Shown piece by piece: positions 24,063 to 31,855 of a stretch of DNA of 34,626 nt; the stretch's first letter is position 1, and every line of letters begins with the position of its first letter. The translations under genes were made by a program, and so were the position numbers. This DNA comes from G020354085 sp964629975 (GTDB taxonomy: Bacteria > Pseudomonadota > Gammaproteobacteria > Acidiferrobacterales > Sulfurifustaceae): the NCBI GenBank assembly GCA_964629975.1, contig CAZVUN010000020.1, forward strand, positions 1-34,626. The letters run 5' to 3'. The notes under the pieces were generated by a model, which ran no database searches, had not been told where the DNA came from, and was given only the letters and a program-made list of their open reading frames with translations.

Positions 24063-25199
24063 CGGGCCATGCTGCTGACCGATCGTGACATCCTGGTGTG
24101 CATCTTCCAGCGCGGCGCCGCCGACGGCCTGAACGCGCTCGTGCCCTACGCCGATCCGTATTACTACAGTCATCGCAGCACCATCAATGTCCCGGCGCCC
24201 GGCCAGAGCGGCGGCGCCCTCGATCTCAACGGCTTCTTCGGCCTGCACCCGGCGCTGGCGCCGCTCAAGACGATCTATGACGCGGGCGATCTCGCGCTCG
24301 TGCATGCCACCGGTGTGCCGCACGGTTCGCGTTCGCACTTCGACGCGCAGGGGCTGGTGGAACGCGGTGTCGCGAGCAAGTCCGGCCCCACCACCGGCTG
24401 GCTCGGCCGGCACATGGCGATCAGTGCACCGGTTGCGCGTTCCGCGTTCCGCGTGGTGTCAATCAGTGGCAACGTGGCGGTGTCGCTGTACGGCGCCGAC
24501 GAGCCGCTCGCCATCAGCAACCTCAGCGAGTTCGGTTTCGATCAGGACATCATCGACGCCGGCTACCCCACGACGCTGGCGAGTCTGTATCGCCCCGACG
24601 TGCCCTTCCAGGGCCCGGCGCAGGCCGCGCTCGCCGCACTGAATGAATTGCAGGCGGCCAACCTGCCCGTCCTCGTCCCGGAGAATGGCGCGGTCTATCC
24701 GACCACGCCCCTCGGCAACCGGCTGTTGCAGGCCGGCCAGCTGATCAAGTCGGCGCTGCCGGTGGAAGTGATCTGTCTCGATTCCGACGGCTGGGACCAC
24801 CACGAGAGCCTGCCGACCTACATCCATCAGTCGCTGGCCGATCTGGCCGCATCCTTGAGCGCGTTCTACACCGACATGGGCACGCGCATGCAGCGCGTGA
24901 CCGTGCTGGTGCACACCGAGTTCGGCAGGCGCGTGGCGCAAAATGCCTCGCTCGGCACCGACCACGGCACCGGCAGTCTTGCCTATCTCATGGGCGGTGG
25001 CGTCAACGGCGGTCAGGTCATCAGCAGCTGGCCCGGCCTGGCCCCGGCCGATCTCGAAATGGGCGAGGACCTGCGCATCACCACTGACCTGCGCACCGTG
25101 CTCGCCGAGCTCCTGAGCAAACGGCTGGTGGGCACCGACCTCGCGACCGTGTTCCCGGGCTTCGCCGGGCCCTACACGGCCAACGTCTTCGCGGCCTGA
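24063..25199 (+). CDS. DUF1501 family protein
   Basis: A protein of 376 residues from ATG 24069, after GGGAGG in the spacer behind the DUF1800 gene. It starts directly with the core LTDRDILVCIFQRGAADGLN, then GLHPALAPLKTIYDAGDLAL, HATGVPHGSRSHFDAQ, CLDSDGWDHHE, LVHTEFGRRV and TDHGTGSLAYLMGGGVNGG. Asp/His motifs of this kind relate DUF1501 to the alkaline phosphatase/sulfatase fold. Unlike many DUF1501 proteins, it lacks a Tat leader, while its partner has one. Co-export as a complex with the DUF1800 protein is a possible explanation. Its function is unknown. Confidence 0.92.
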   Translation, partial: RAMLLTDRDILVCIFQRGAADGLNALVPYADPYYYSHRSTINVPAPGQSGGALDLNGFFGLHPALAPLKTIYDAGDLALVHATGVPHGSRSHFDAQGLVERGVASKSGPTTGWLGRHMAISAPVARSAFRVVSISGNVAVSLYGADEPLAISNLSEFGFDQDIIDAGYPTTLASLYRPDVPFQGPAQAALAALNELQAANLPVLVPENGAVYPTTPLGNRLLQAGQLIKSALPVEVICLDSDGWDHHESLPTYIHQSLADLAASLSAFYTDMGTRMQRVTVLVHTEFGRRVAQNASLGTDHGTGSLAYLMGGGVNGGQVISSWPGLAPADLEMGEDLRITTDLRTVLAELLSKRLVGTDLATVFPGFAGPYTANVFAA

Positions 25200-25812
25200 T
25201 CGGTCGTGCGGCGGCGGTCGGGCGGTCGCGCGCACGCGGCGAGCCGCCCGGCCGTTCGATCGCGGCGCACGAGCTGTCGCTATTTTTTCGCGACCGCAGC
25301 GTCAGGGTCCGGCCCGCTACCATGAGGCGGCCTCTGCCGAAGTGCTGCCGGGTGCGCGGGTGCTTGCGCGCCGGGCCGATCCAGGCCTTGAGCGCTTCGA
25401 GGATGACAAAATTGTACTGCTTCGCCAGCCGCGCATCGACCACGCGGCATTCGAGACTGGCGTAGCACTTGTCGATCAACGGTGGCTCGACCCGTTTGGC
25501 CGGCCGCGGCGTGAGCCGGCACTTCGCGAACTTGTCGACGCGCCGCCCCGAGCAGCTGCCCACCGCCACCACCTTCCGGGCCAGCTCCACGGCGGGGATA
25601 TTGATGACGCACTGCGGCGTGGCGGTCAGTGCGGCAAAGCTGTAGTTGCGGTGGCTCAGCACCATGCCGATCAGCGGCGGCACGAAATCCATCCTCGTGA
25701 GCCACGACAGGCTCATGACGTTCGCGCGCCCCTTGTACGCGGTGGTGACCCGCACCACCGGGCCGGGCTCGCGCAGGCCGTAGACCCTGGACGAGGGAAA
25801 GGATTTCTTCAC
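25078..25812 (-). CDS. Flavin reductase-like / flavoredoxin protein with lost stop codon
   Basis: The ATG at 25812 follows a near-perfect AGGAGAGGAG. Residues 1-176 form an FMN-binding split-barrel protein of the flavoredoxin type (VVRVTTAYKGRANVMSLSWL, ATPQCVINIPAVE, VAVGSCSGRRVDKF, LIDKCYASLECRVVDA). They end at the family-like RLMVAGRTLTLRSRK. From residue 177 the frame runs on for 67 low-complexity residues and overlaps the antisense end of the DUF1501 gene by about 120 bp. One extra A in the A6 run (plus-strand T6 at 25283-25288) would give RKK-stop at 25280. The tail is therefore probably an indel artefact or a recent mutation. Confidence 0.85.
   Translation of the reverse strand: MKKSFPSSRVYGLREPGPVVRVTTAYKGRANVMSLSWLTRMDFVPPLIGMVLSHRNYSFAALTATPQCVINIPAVELARKVVAVGSCSGRRVDKFAKCRLTPRPAKRVEPPLIDKCYASLECRVVDARLAKQYNFVILEALKAWIGPARKHPRTRQHFGRGRLMVAGRTLTLRSRKNSDSSCAAIERPGGSPRARDRPTAAARPIRPRRRWPCRARRSPGTRSRGRCPPAVCSGARRARCAGQW
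25219..25250. repeat. GC-rich hairpin downstream of the DUF1501 gene
   Basis: CGGGCGG (25219-25225) pairs with CCGCCCG (25244-25250), extendable by one G-C and one wobble pair, with an 18-nt loop. The nearest T run on the plus strand is some 30 nt further on, so this is not a canonical intrinsic terminator. It may still aid termination for the convergent genes. Confidence 0.3.
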
Positions 25813-25908
25813 GGTCTCCTCTCCTGTGGCACCGCGCGTCGAACCGCCCGATGCGCATCAGCGCCGCGCACCTCGACACCCCCCAGCCGGTCGACTGCGA
25901 CGGCCGCG

Positions 25909-27240
25909 TCAAACGCGGTCCGCCTGCCGCTGCCTTGCGCGCGCAGGTAACCAGCGCAACAGCCCGAGACCCGCCAGCGCGGAGGCGACGGATGCCAGGA
26001 AGATGCCCAGTTTGGCGCTGTCGATCAGGCTCGTGTCGAAGGCCAGGTTGGCGATGAACAGCGCCATCGTGAAACCAATTCCGGCGAACAGGCTGCCGCC
26101 GGCCAGTAACCCCCAGCTGAGGTCCGCGGGGCGCCGCGCGATGCCCGCGCGCACCGCCAGCCAGCTGAATGTCACAACACCCATGGGTTTGCCGAGCGCA
26201 AAGCCGATGAACACCGCCAGCGTGACGGAATTGGCAAGATCACCCCACGACAGCGGCAACCCGGCATTGGCGAGCGCGAACAGCGGCATCACGACAAAAC
26301 CGACCCACGGGTGCAGCGCGATTTCCAGCCGCTCGACCGGAGACAAGGTCTCGCGGGCGGCGATCTCGGCGGCCTGCAACGTGTTCCGATCCCGGGTGCT
26401 GCCGCTGCCGCCGTCGCTGGCCGGATGCGCGACGACCTGGTCGAGAATGGCATACAAACGTTCATCGCTGACCCATCGGCGGGCCGGTGTCATCAACCCG
26501 AGTATCACGCCAGTCACCGTCGCGTGGATCCCGGATGCATCCACGGCGAGCCACACGAAACTGCCGGCGAGGAAGTAGAGCGGAAACCCCCGGAAGCCGA
26601 GCCGCGCCATGGCGCGCACGAGTGCCACGCCCAGCGCCCCCAAGGCGAGCGCGCCCCAGGCGATATGACTGCTGTAGCCGATGGCGACGACAAGAATCGC
26701 ACCGATGTCGTCAACGATCGCCAGCGACAGCATGAACACACGCAGGCTCTTCGGGATACCTGGCCCCAGAAGCGCCAGGCAGCCGATGACAAACGCGGTG
26801 TCCGTTGCCATGACCGTGCCCCAGCCTGTCTGGCCGGGCGCGCCCCATTGCAGCATCAGGTAGAACGCCGCGGGCACGAGCATGCCGCCCAAGGCAGCGG
26901 CAATGGACAGCGCGGCCATGCGCGGATTGCTGAGCTCGCCCAGAACCAGTTCGCGTTTGAGCTCCAGTGCGGCCAGGAAGAAAAACAGCGTCATCAACCC
27001 GTCGTTGATCCAGGCTCGCAACGAACGCGCATGCTCCCACGAGCCGACATGAAAACCGACCGGCAATTCCCACACGTCCAGGTACAGAGGCGCCCACGGA
27101 GAGTTGGACAGAACCAGCGCGGCAAGAGTAAACAACAGAAGCACGGCGCCGCCGGCGGCCTCGATGCGCAGGAACCATTCAAACGGCTTTGTCAGCCGAT
27201 CGACAAGTTCCCTCGGCAGTCGAGCGATCTCGCTATTCAC
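25909..27240 (-). CDS. nhaA: Na+/H+ antiporter NhaA
   Basis: An NhaA-type antiporter of 443 residues from the GTG at 27240. Conserved ion-binding residues are present: ATDTAFVIGCLALLG, equivalent to the Asp133 region, the double aspartate in AIVDDIGAILVV (Asp163/164), and the Lys of GFALGKPMGVV (Lys300). It exchanges cytoplasmic Na+ for external H+ across the inner membrane. This is the longer proteobacterial version, with an extra C-terminal segment DSAKLGIFLASVASALAGL. The start is supported by TGGAG at about 8 nt; the frame also allows a GTG at 27333 without a ribosome-binding site. Confidence 0.95.
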   Translation of the reverse strand: MNSEIARLPRELVDRLTKPFEWFLRIEAAGGAVLLLFTLAALVLSNSPWAPLYLDVWELPVGFHVGSWEHARSLRAWINDGLMTLFFFLAALELKRELVLGELSNPRMAALSIAAALGGMLVPAAFYLMLQWGAPGQTGWGTVMATDTAFVIGCLALLGPGIPKSLRVFMLSLAIVDDIGAILVVAIGYSSHIAWGALALGALGVALVRAMARLGFRGFPLYFLAGSFVWLAVDASGIHATVTGVILGLMTPARRWVSDERLYAILDQVVAHPASDGGSGSTRDRNTLQAAEIAARETLSPVERLEIALHPWVGFVVMPLFALANAGLPLSWGDLANSVTLAVFIGFALGKPMGVVTFSWLAVRAGIARRPADLSWGLLAGGSLFAGIGFTMALFIANLAFDTSLIDSAKLGIFLASVASALAGLGLLRWLPARARQRQADRV

Positions 27241-27659
27241 CGGCTGATCTCCACTCGTGACGGCAGGCGCAAAGGTTTTCCGTGGGCGTATCTGCCGGGC
27301 GCTGGCAGGTGACAGGATCAACGGTCCATCCACGAAGGATGGGCGAATGCCGGTGAACGTGAACGCATCCTAGACCTGTCCGGCGGCTGCGGCCAGCGCT
27401 GGGCGCAACGACCGCAGGGAATCCGTCTCTTCCAGGCGACTGCGGCTCATCAGCGCGTGAACGGACAGGCCGGTTCCTTCCTGCCGGTCGTTGATCACAG
27501 ATAAGCCCGGTTAATTTGCTTATCTGGAGGAATGCGCAGACGATGGCCGGTGCGCCCGTTATTCCTCCCCGCAGTTGCGCGTGTTCTCGACCCCAACGGC
27601 AGTTTCTGCAGGCAGGGAGCAGTCACCCTCCCGGTGACACATCACACAAGGACATACCC
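27241..27659. other. Divergent regulatory region between nhaA and the TusE/DsrC-like gene
   Basis: About 420 bp without a convincing gene; a frame in phase with the downstream gene can be read from TTG 27516, but its composition is not protein-like. The only structured element seen is a perfect inverted repeat at 27498-27526, listed separately. Confidence 0.4.
27498..27526. promoter_or_regulatory. Perfect 9-bp inverted repeat, candidate operator
   Basis: CAGATAAGC (27498-27506) and GCTTATCTG (27518-27526) are exact inverse complements separated by 11 nt of AT-rich sequence. It lies in the divergent region 134 bp upstream of the TusE/DsrC-like gene. There is no T run for a terminator, and the symmetry suits a dimeric regulator. 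The binding protein is unknown. Confidence 0.5.
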
Positions 27660-28031
27660 ATGCCGCAATTTGCGATTGACCCGCAGCAAACCGAGACCTC
27701 CGGCCGCAACCACAGCGACCGTCAGGCCGAACTGGCCGGGCAGCACTGGAACCGCGCCAGGTCGCAGGCGCTGGCCAGGGAAGAAGGCGTCGAGTTCAGC
27801 AATGGACACTGGGACGTCGTCATGTTCCTGCGCAGGCACTATCTGGAACACGGCTTGCCCGTCACGGCACGCTTTACCGCCAAGGCGCTCCGCAACCACT
27901 TCACGAAACGGGGAGGCAACAAGTACCTGTACCGGCTCTTTCCCGGTGGTCCGGTGACCCAAGGCAGCCGGCTCGCCAATGTCCGCACCCCCGCCTGCGC
28001 CACCGATCCGTCGTTTGGCACCCGCTATTAA
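27660..28031 (+). CDS. TusE/DsrC-like sulfur-carrier family protein
   Basis: A 123-residue protein of the DsrC/TusE family, which carries sulfur on a C-terminal cysteine arm. Recognisable blocks are NGHWDVVMFLRRHYLEHGLPVTAR (45-70 region) and GGNKYLYRLFPGGPVTQGSR. The terminal cysteine (CysA) is Cys113 in RTPAC. The second DsrC cysteine position (QxC) is Ser103, as in TusE-type members. Unusually, ten residues (ATDPSFGTRY) follow Cys113, whereas it is normally the penultimate residue. The start at ATG 27660 has AAGGA at 8 nt. It is the first gene of a probable operon with the 105-residue gene. True transfer function is uncertain because of the tail. Confidence 0.82.
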   Translation: MPQFAIDPQQTETSGRNHSDRQAELAGQHWNRARSQALAREEGVEFSNGHWDVVMFLRRHYLEHGLPVTARFTAKALRNHFTKRGGNKYLYRLFPGGPVTQGSRLANVRTPACATDPSFGTRY

Positions 28032-28047
28032 CGTCAAGGAGCACCCC

Positions 28048-28365
28048 ATGAACCCAGACACCATCGTGATTCAGGAAACCGCCCTGCGCATCGACGCCGC
28101 CAATTGGGTTGCCACGGACTGCATGCCGCGCGATCAGGAACAGAGCCGCCGACTCCACGAGCCGGCGCGCATGGTCAACAGCATTGATCCGATCACCGGC
28201 CACGACATTGGCAATGTGGCCGGCCATCCGCACCTCATTGATGGCATCCTGACTGTCTACTTCGAATCCGCGAAGACCCACCAGACGTATCTGGACACGC
28301 CCTTCAATCACCCCTTCGCCCGCCTGCCGGGCAAGGCCTCCGTGGAAGGCGACCGCGGCGGGTAA
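28048..28365 (+). CDS. Hypothetical protein following the TusE/DsrC-like gene
   Basis: A 105-residue protein not recognised. It begins MNPDTIVIQETALRIDAANW and contains CMPRDQEQSRRLHEP, a polar DPITGHDIGNVAGHPHLIDG stretch with three His, and FESAKTHQTYLDTPFNHPF. There is one cysteine and no membrane segment or signal peptide. The start at ATG 28048 has AAGGAG at 7 nt and lies 16 bp after the stop of the TusE/DsrC-like gene, so the two are almost certainly co-transcribed. The His-rich segment might bind metal, but there is no direct evidence. Confidence 0.75.
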   Translation: MNPDTIVIQETALRIDAANWVATDCMPRDQEQSRRLHEPARMVNSIDPITGHDIGNVAGHPHLIDGILTVYFESAKTHQTYLDTPFNHPFARLPGKASVEGDRGG

Positions 28366-28627
28366 CACTGCGCGCATGTCCTTGTCCGCTCGCAGACGCG
28401 CGGTGGACGTTCCAACGCGACGCGGCCGCGAAATCGCGCGCAACGGGTCCGGCGCCGGCACCCCGGGGCCGATGCCAGCGGTGTCGGCTGGACGATCGCA
28501 GCGCTCGGCCGGTAGCGAACCGTTCCACCGTGTCTGTCTGGCCGTCGCTCGTGCGGCGTCGCGCTCTGAGGCGTTACCCACGGCCGGTTCAACCCGGCCA
28601 ATCCCCAACCTACCGAGGAACGACAAC

Positions 28628-29026
28628 ATGGAAGGCATCAGTGACATCCGGATCATGGGCATCGACAGGAAACGCCCGCCGCGGGTGAGGAAGGAGCCCT
28701 ATATCGACCTCTTCTTTCAGCTCACCCACAAGGCGCCCGTTGACTGGTGCCAGGATTTCGTGAGTGCCCAGCCCAAGATGGAATTCGCGGCGAGCATGAA
28801 CACCGACGATTGCCTGTATATCCAGACCTGGGTGCGAACACCCGAACAGATCCCCGGTCACCTGCAAACCCTCAAGGCCTTGGTGGCGGCGTGCAACGCC
28901 CGCTACATCGAGGCCATTGAGGCCAGTGTGCGCGCTCGCGACAGCGACAGCGACAAGTTGCGCAACGAGGAAGGCCCGCAAGGACAGCTGAACCGCATCA
29001 TCGCCGCGCTGGACTTCGGCGCGTAG
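28628..29026 (+). CDS. Conserved-looking hypothetical protein
   Basis: A 132-residue soluble protein, not assigned. It begins MEGISDIRIMGIDRKRPPRV, then KEPYIDLFFQLTHKAPVDWC, QTWVRTPEQIPGHLQTLKAL and ARYIEAIEASVRARDSDSDK. The pattern looks like a mixed alpha-beta domain with a regular C-terminal helix, and the composition is normal for a real protein. The start at ATG 28628 follows GAGGA. It is separated from the 105-residue gene by 262 bp, in which no gene is seen, so it may have its own promoter. No function can be proposed. Confidence 0.78.
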   Translation: MEGISDIRIMGIDRKRPPRVRKEPYIDLFFQLTHKAPVDWCQDFVSAQPKMEFAASMNTDDCLYIQTWVRTPEQIPGHLQTLKALVAACNARYIEAIEASVRARDSDSDKLRNEEGPQGQLNRIIAALDFGA

Positions 29027-29258
29027 CCCGACGGCTGCCGTCTCCGGCCGGTGGCCAGGCGGATTGGCGCCGCCTCGCGATGCGACACCCTGCGTGGCCG
29101 GTCCCCACCCCGCCGCCACGGCTGGAAGCAATCGCCGATCTCGCGGTGCACGCAAGGTCGTCAGCGGCACCTGACGCCCCGGGATGGCGACCCTGACCCC
29201 GGGCAGGCGATGGGGCACATGCGCACGTTGCCTCGTGGCGTTGAAACAAGGCAAGGCA

Positions 29259-29522
29259 ATGGGCTATCGTCCGCCCATGAAGACCGAGCTGCTGGCCGCC
29301 GTCGACGCCGCGCTGGCCGGTGATTGGCAGCGCGCACACAACATCGCGCAGCAACACGAAAGCAACCCGCTCGCGTGCTGGCTGCATGCGGTGCTGCACA
29401 AGATCGAAGGCGACACCGGCAACAGCCGCTACTGGTATTCGCGCACGACACACACGTATGGTGAATTCGCCGACGCCAAAAAAGAGTTGGCGGCCATCAA
29501 ACAGGAGGCGGAGCGCACCTAG
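29259..29522 (+). CDS. Small helical (TPR-like) protein
   Basis: An 87-residue protein with helical-repeat character: LAAVDAALAGDWQRAHNIAQ, NPLACWLHAVLHKIEGDTGN, then SRYWYSRTTHTYGEFADAKK. Paired helices with the W-A-L-H-Y spacing resemble one to two TPR-like units, and I recognise this as a common short proteobacterial family of unknown function. The start is placed at ATG 29259, with AAGG at 7 nt; the next in-frame ATG at 29277 would give 81 residues. No partner gene is evident. Confidence 0.72.
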   Translation: MGYRPPMKTELLAAVDAALAGDWQRAHNIAQQHESNPLACWLHAVLHKIEGDTGNSRYWYSRTTHTYGEFADAKKELAAIKQEAERT

Positions 29523-29732
29523 CGAAAGACCCCGGGACTGCGCCCTGTTTGGAAATCGCCACCCGGATTTATTTCCGTCTCGCCGATGTGCTTGCGAACC
29601 ACCGCCGTGCGCTCGAACCGGCGGCGCAACAACGGTGGCCGGACGGCCATCACGCCAGCGGCCAGCGTCTTGGCGGTACCCGCCAACCAAACGAACAGCG
29701 CGCGCACAGGCCCACCCGACGGCTCCACGGTA

Positions 29733-30737
29733 TTACTGCGGTCGTCCCAACACCCTCTGCACAAACGCCGCACGTGTCTCCTTCGACCAATCGCGGTAGA
29801 AGCGCTCCGCGGGGCGCTGGTCCGGGCGCGTCAGATCCATCTCAATCCCCCACAGCGGCAGCACACTGTCGGGCAGGTTCGAATAACGCACATCGATCAG
29901 CACGGCGGGTTGCTGCGGATGAATTGCCACGTAGCCGTCCGATAGCGCCGTGAAACGCTGGATGTCGCGGGCCAGGATCGATTCGGGCGGCAGCCCCGGC
30001 ACATCGCGATTCGGCACGAAGGCGGCGATGGACCCGCCGGCATAGGTGCGCGAAGCGCCCAGCAGCCCCGGGCGTATGGCGTCGACATGGTACGTCCCAC
30101 CGGATTGATAGATGGAACGCCACAACATCAGGTTGCCAAGCGTCGGCTTGACTACGCCACGCTCGATGCGGTGGCCGCGGCTGGCCGCAAGCTCCTGCGC
30201 CATCGCATCGGCGCGCTGGTGCTGGAGGACGCCGAGCAGCAGATAAATGCTTGCCGCCGCGAGCCCGGCCAGCGCCGCGCTGCGCGCGCGCCGCCACCAT
30301 GCCACGGCGACCGCAACGAGCAGCATCAGTGTAAACAACGGATCGATGACGGCGATGATGTGAAACGCGATGCGCTCGTTCACGAACGGCCACAGCAGGT
30401 AGGTGCCGTAGCTCGTGCAGGTGTCGAGGAATCCGCTCAGGCTGTAGCCGAGCAGCGCGAACAGGTACAGGCGCGCAAACGACAGGCGCTGCCGCAGGAA
30501 CGGCCATAGCACGCCGCTGACCAGCAGCGCGCCCAGCGGTATGAACGCAAGCGCGTGCGTGAAGTGCCGATGGTATTCGACCGTCAACAGCGGATCACCC
30601 GCCGCACCAATCAGCACATCGGCATCGGCCGCCAGACCCGCGAGGAAACCAACCCCGGCGGCAAGCCGTGAATCCGTGCGCCGCGCGGCGCCGTGGGCCA
30701 GGGCCGCGCCCACCAAGCCGTGCGTCAGTATGTCCAT
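29733..30737 (-). CDS. Membrane-bound metal-dependent hydrolase, DUF457/YdjM family
   Basis: A 334-residue inner-membrane protein. The N-terminal DUF457 domain has the characteristic MDILTHGLVGAALAH, LAGLAADADVLIG, EYHRHFTHALAFIP and GFLDTCTSYGTYLLWPF motifs, with His and Asp residues for metal binding, and four to five TM helices. A soluble domain of about 150 residues (from HRIERGVVKPTLGN) forms the C-terminus. The family is called membrane-bound metal-dependent hydrolase, but the substrate is not known. E. coli ydjM is LexA-controlled; I see no CTGT-N8-ACAG box here. The upstream TAAAAT suggests a promoter close to the start. Confidence 0.92.
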   Translation of the reverse strand: MDILTHGLVGAALAHGAARRTDSRLAAGVGFLAGLAADADVLIGAAGDPLLTVEYHRHFTHALAFIPLGALLVSGVLWPFLRQRLSFARLYLFALLGYSLSGFLDTCTSYGTYLLWPFVNERIAFHIIAVIDPLFTLMLLVAVAVAWWRRARSAALAGLAAASIYLLLGVLQHQRADAMAQELAASRGHRIERGVVKPTLGNLMLWRSIYQSGGTYHVDAIRPGLLGASRTYAGGSIAAFVPNRDVPGLPPESILARDIQRFTALSDGYVAIHPQQPAVLIDVRYSNLPDSVLPLWGIEMDLTRPDQRPAERFYRDWSKETRAAFVQRVLGRPQ

Positions 30738-30788
30738 GAGGCGATATTTTAGCGGCAGCGGGGCCGGTCGACGTCCGTCCTGCCGAAG

Positions 30789-31712
30789 CTACATCTGCTG
30801 GGCCTTCAGGAATCGCGTGATCTCGGCCATGACTTCCGGACCGTGCCCGACCAGCAGATGGCCACCGCTTGCGTAACCGACAAAGCGGGCGCGCGGAACC
30901 TGCGCGGCGATGTAACGCGCGGTCTCATGGGTGTCGTACAGATCGTCCCGGGCGCTGATCGTGAGCGTCGGCGCGCGGATGTGCTCGAGCGCAAAGGGTT
31001 CGAGCGACGCCATTACCTTGGCCTCGTTGAGCAGCCCGTTGCGGCGCCGACTCACCGGCAGGATGTGCTCGCGCACCAGCGTGACCGCGCCTTGGTCCCC
31101 GGGACTGGCGCCAGCCACCAGCGCCGGATCGGTGGCGAGCACCATACGCGTCACACTGTCGGGCGCGAGCCGGATCCAGGCCCAGAAGAGGAAATCCAGA
31201 CGCAGGCCGATCGCGCGCAGGAACGCCACCGTGCTCGACGCCGCCGGCGCGCCCGGCGCATCGGCCCTGCGCGGCCGGTAGGCGGCCGGCACCACCAGCA
31301 CCAATGCCGTCGCGCGCTCAATTTGCAGGGCGTCGAGCAGACAGGCATGGGCATCGGCCTGCGCGGCCGGCATGGCGTCGACCGGCAACGGGGTGCGCAG
31401 GTAGCCGAAGCGCGACACGGCGATGATGCGAAAGCCGCGCGCCGCGAGCGGCCTGGCGAAATCGAGGCCCTGATCGAATCCGCCGCCGGCGCCATGCACC
31501 ACCAGCACCGGCGGACCCTGGCCGGCCACGGCGTATTCGATCGGGCCGCACGGCGTGTCGGCGATCTCGCTGCCGCGCGCGATTCGGGCGCGGGCCTGCT
31601 GGATGTCGCGCTGGTAGAAATACGTCACCGCGCCGAGCGCGATAACAACGGCACCCAGCACAACCACCGCCGCGTTGCGACAACGGATCGTTGCCATTCC
31701 TCGGGCAGCCAT
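30789..31712 (-). CDS. Alpha/beta hydrolase lacking its nucleophile elbow
   Basis: A 307-residue protein with an N-terminal TM anchor (AAVVVLGAVVIALGAV) and an alpha/beta hydrolase domain. The oxyanion region VLVVHGAGGGFDQG, the SRFGYLRTPLP segment, the acid region SARDDLYDTHE and the catalytic His of GGHLLVGH are all present. The strand-nucleophile-helix segment (GxSxG) expected after LLDALQIERA is absent: the sequence goes directly to TALVLVVPAAY, which in relatives lies about 25 residues after the elbow. The loss is in-frame, so the product should be catalytically dead or the assembly collapsed. The ATG at 31712 has GGAG upstream. The gene probably sits in an operon with DUF457. Confidence 0.85.
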   Translation of the reverse strand: MAARGMATIRCRNAAVVVLGAVVIALGAVTYFYQRDIQQARARIARGSEIADTPCGPIEYAVAGQGPPVLVVHGAGGGFDQGLDFARPLAARGFRIIAVSRFGYLRTPLPVDAMPAAQADAHACLLDALQIERATALVLVVPAAYRPRRADAPGAPAASSTVAFLRAIGLRLDFLFWAWIRLAPDSVTRMVLATDPALVAGASPGDQGAVTLVREHILPVSRRRNGLLNEAKVMASLEPFALEHIRAPTLTISARDDLYDTHETARYIAAQVPRARFVGYASGGHLLVGHGPEVMAEITRFLKAQQM

Positions 31713-31755
31713 CGGCACTGATCTCCAACGCTTCGATGTTGAGTCCGCCCTCGCC

Positions 31756-31855
31756 NNNNNNNNNNNNNNNNNNNNNNNNNNNNNNNNNNNNNNNNNNNNN
31801 NNNNNNNNNNNNNNNNNNNNNNNNNNNNNNNNNNNNNNNNNNNNNNNNNNNNNNN
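31756..31855. other. Assembly gap of 100 N
   Basis: Exactly 100 undetermined bases, a conventional placeholder for a gap of unknown length. It removes the 3' end of the DUF429 gene. Confidence 0.99.

Noticed and set aside
27491..27506. FNR-like site (TTGAT half-site) next to the palindrome
   Set aside because: The second half-site GATAA matches the ATCAA consensus at only two positions, so an FNR box is not supported.
30738..30790. LexA box upstream of the DUF457/YdjM-like gene, expected from E. coli ydjM
   Set aside because: No CTGT-N8-ACAG or close variant is present in the spacer.
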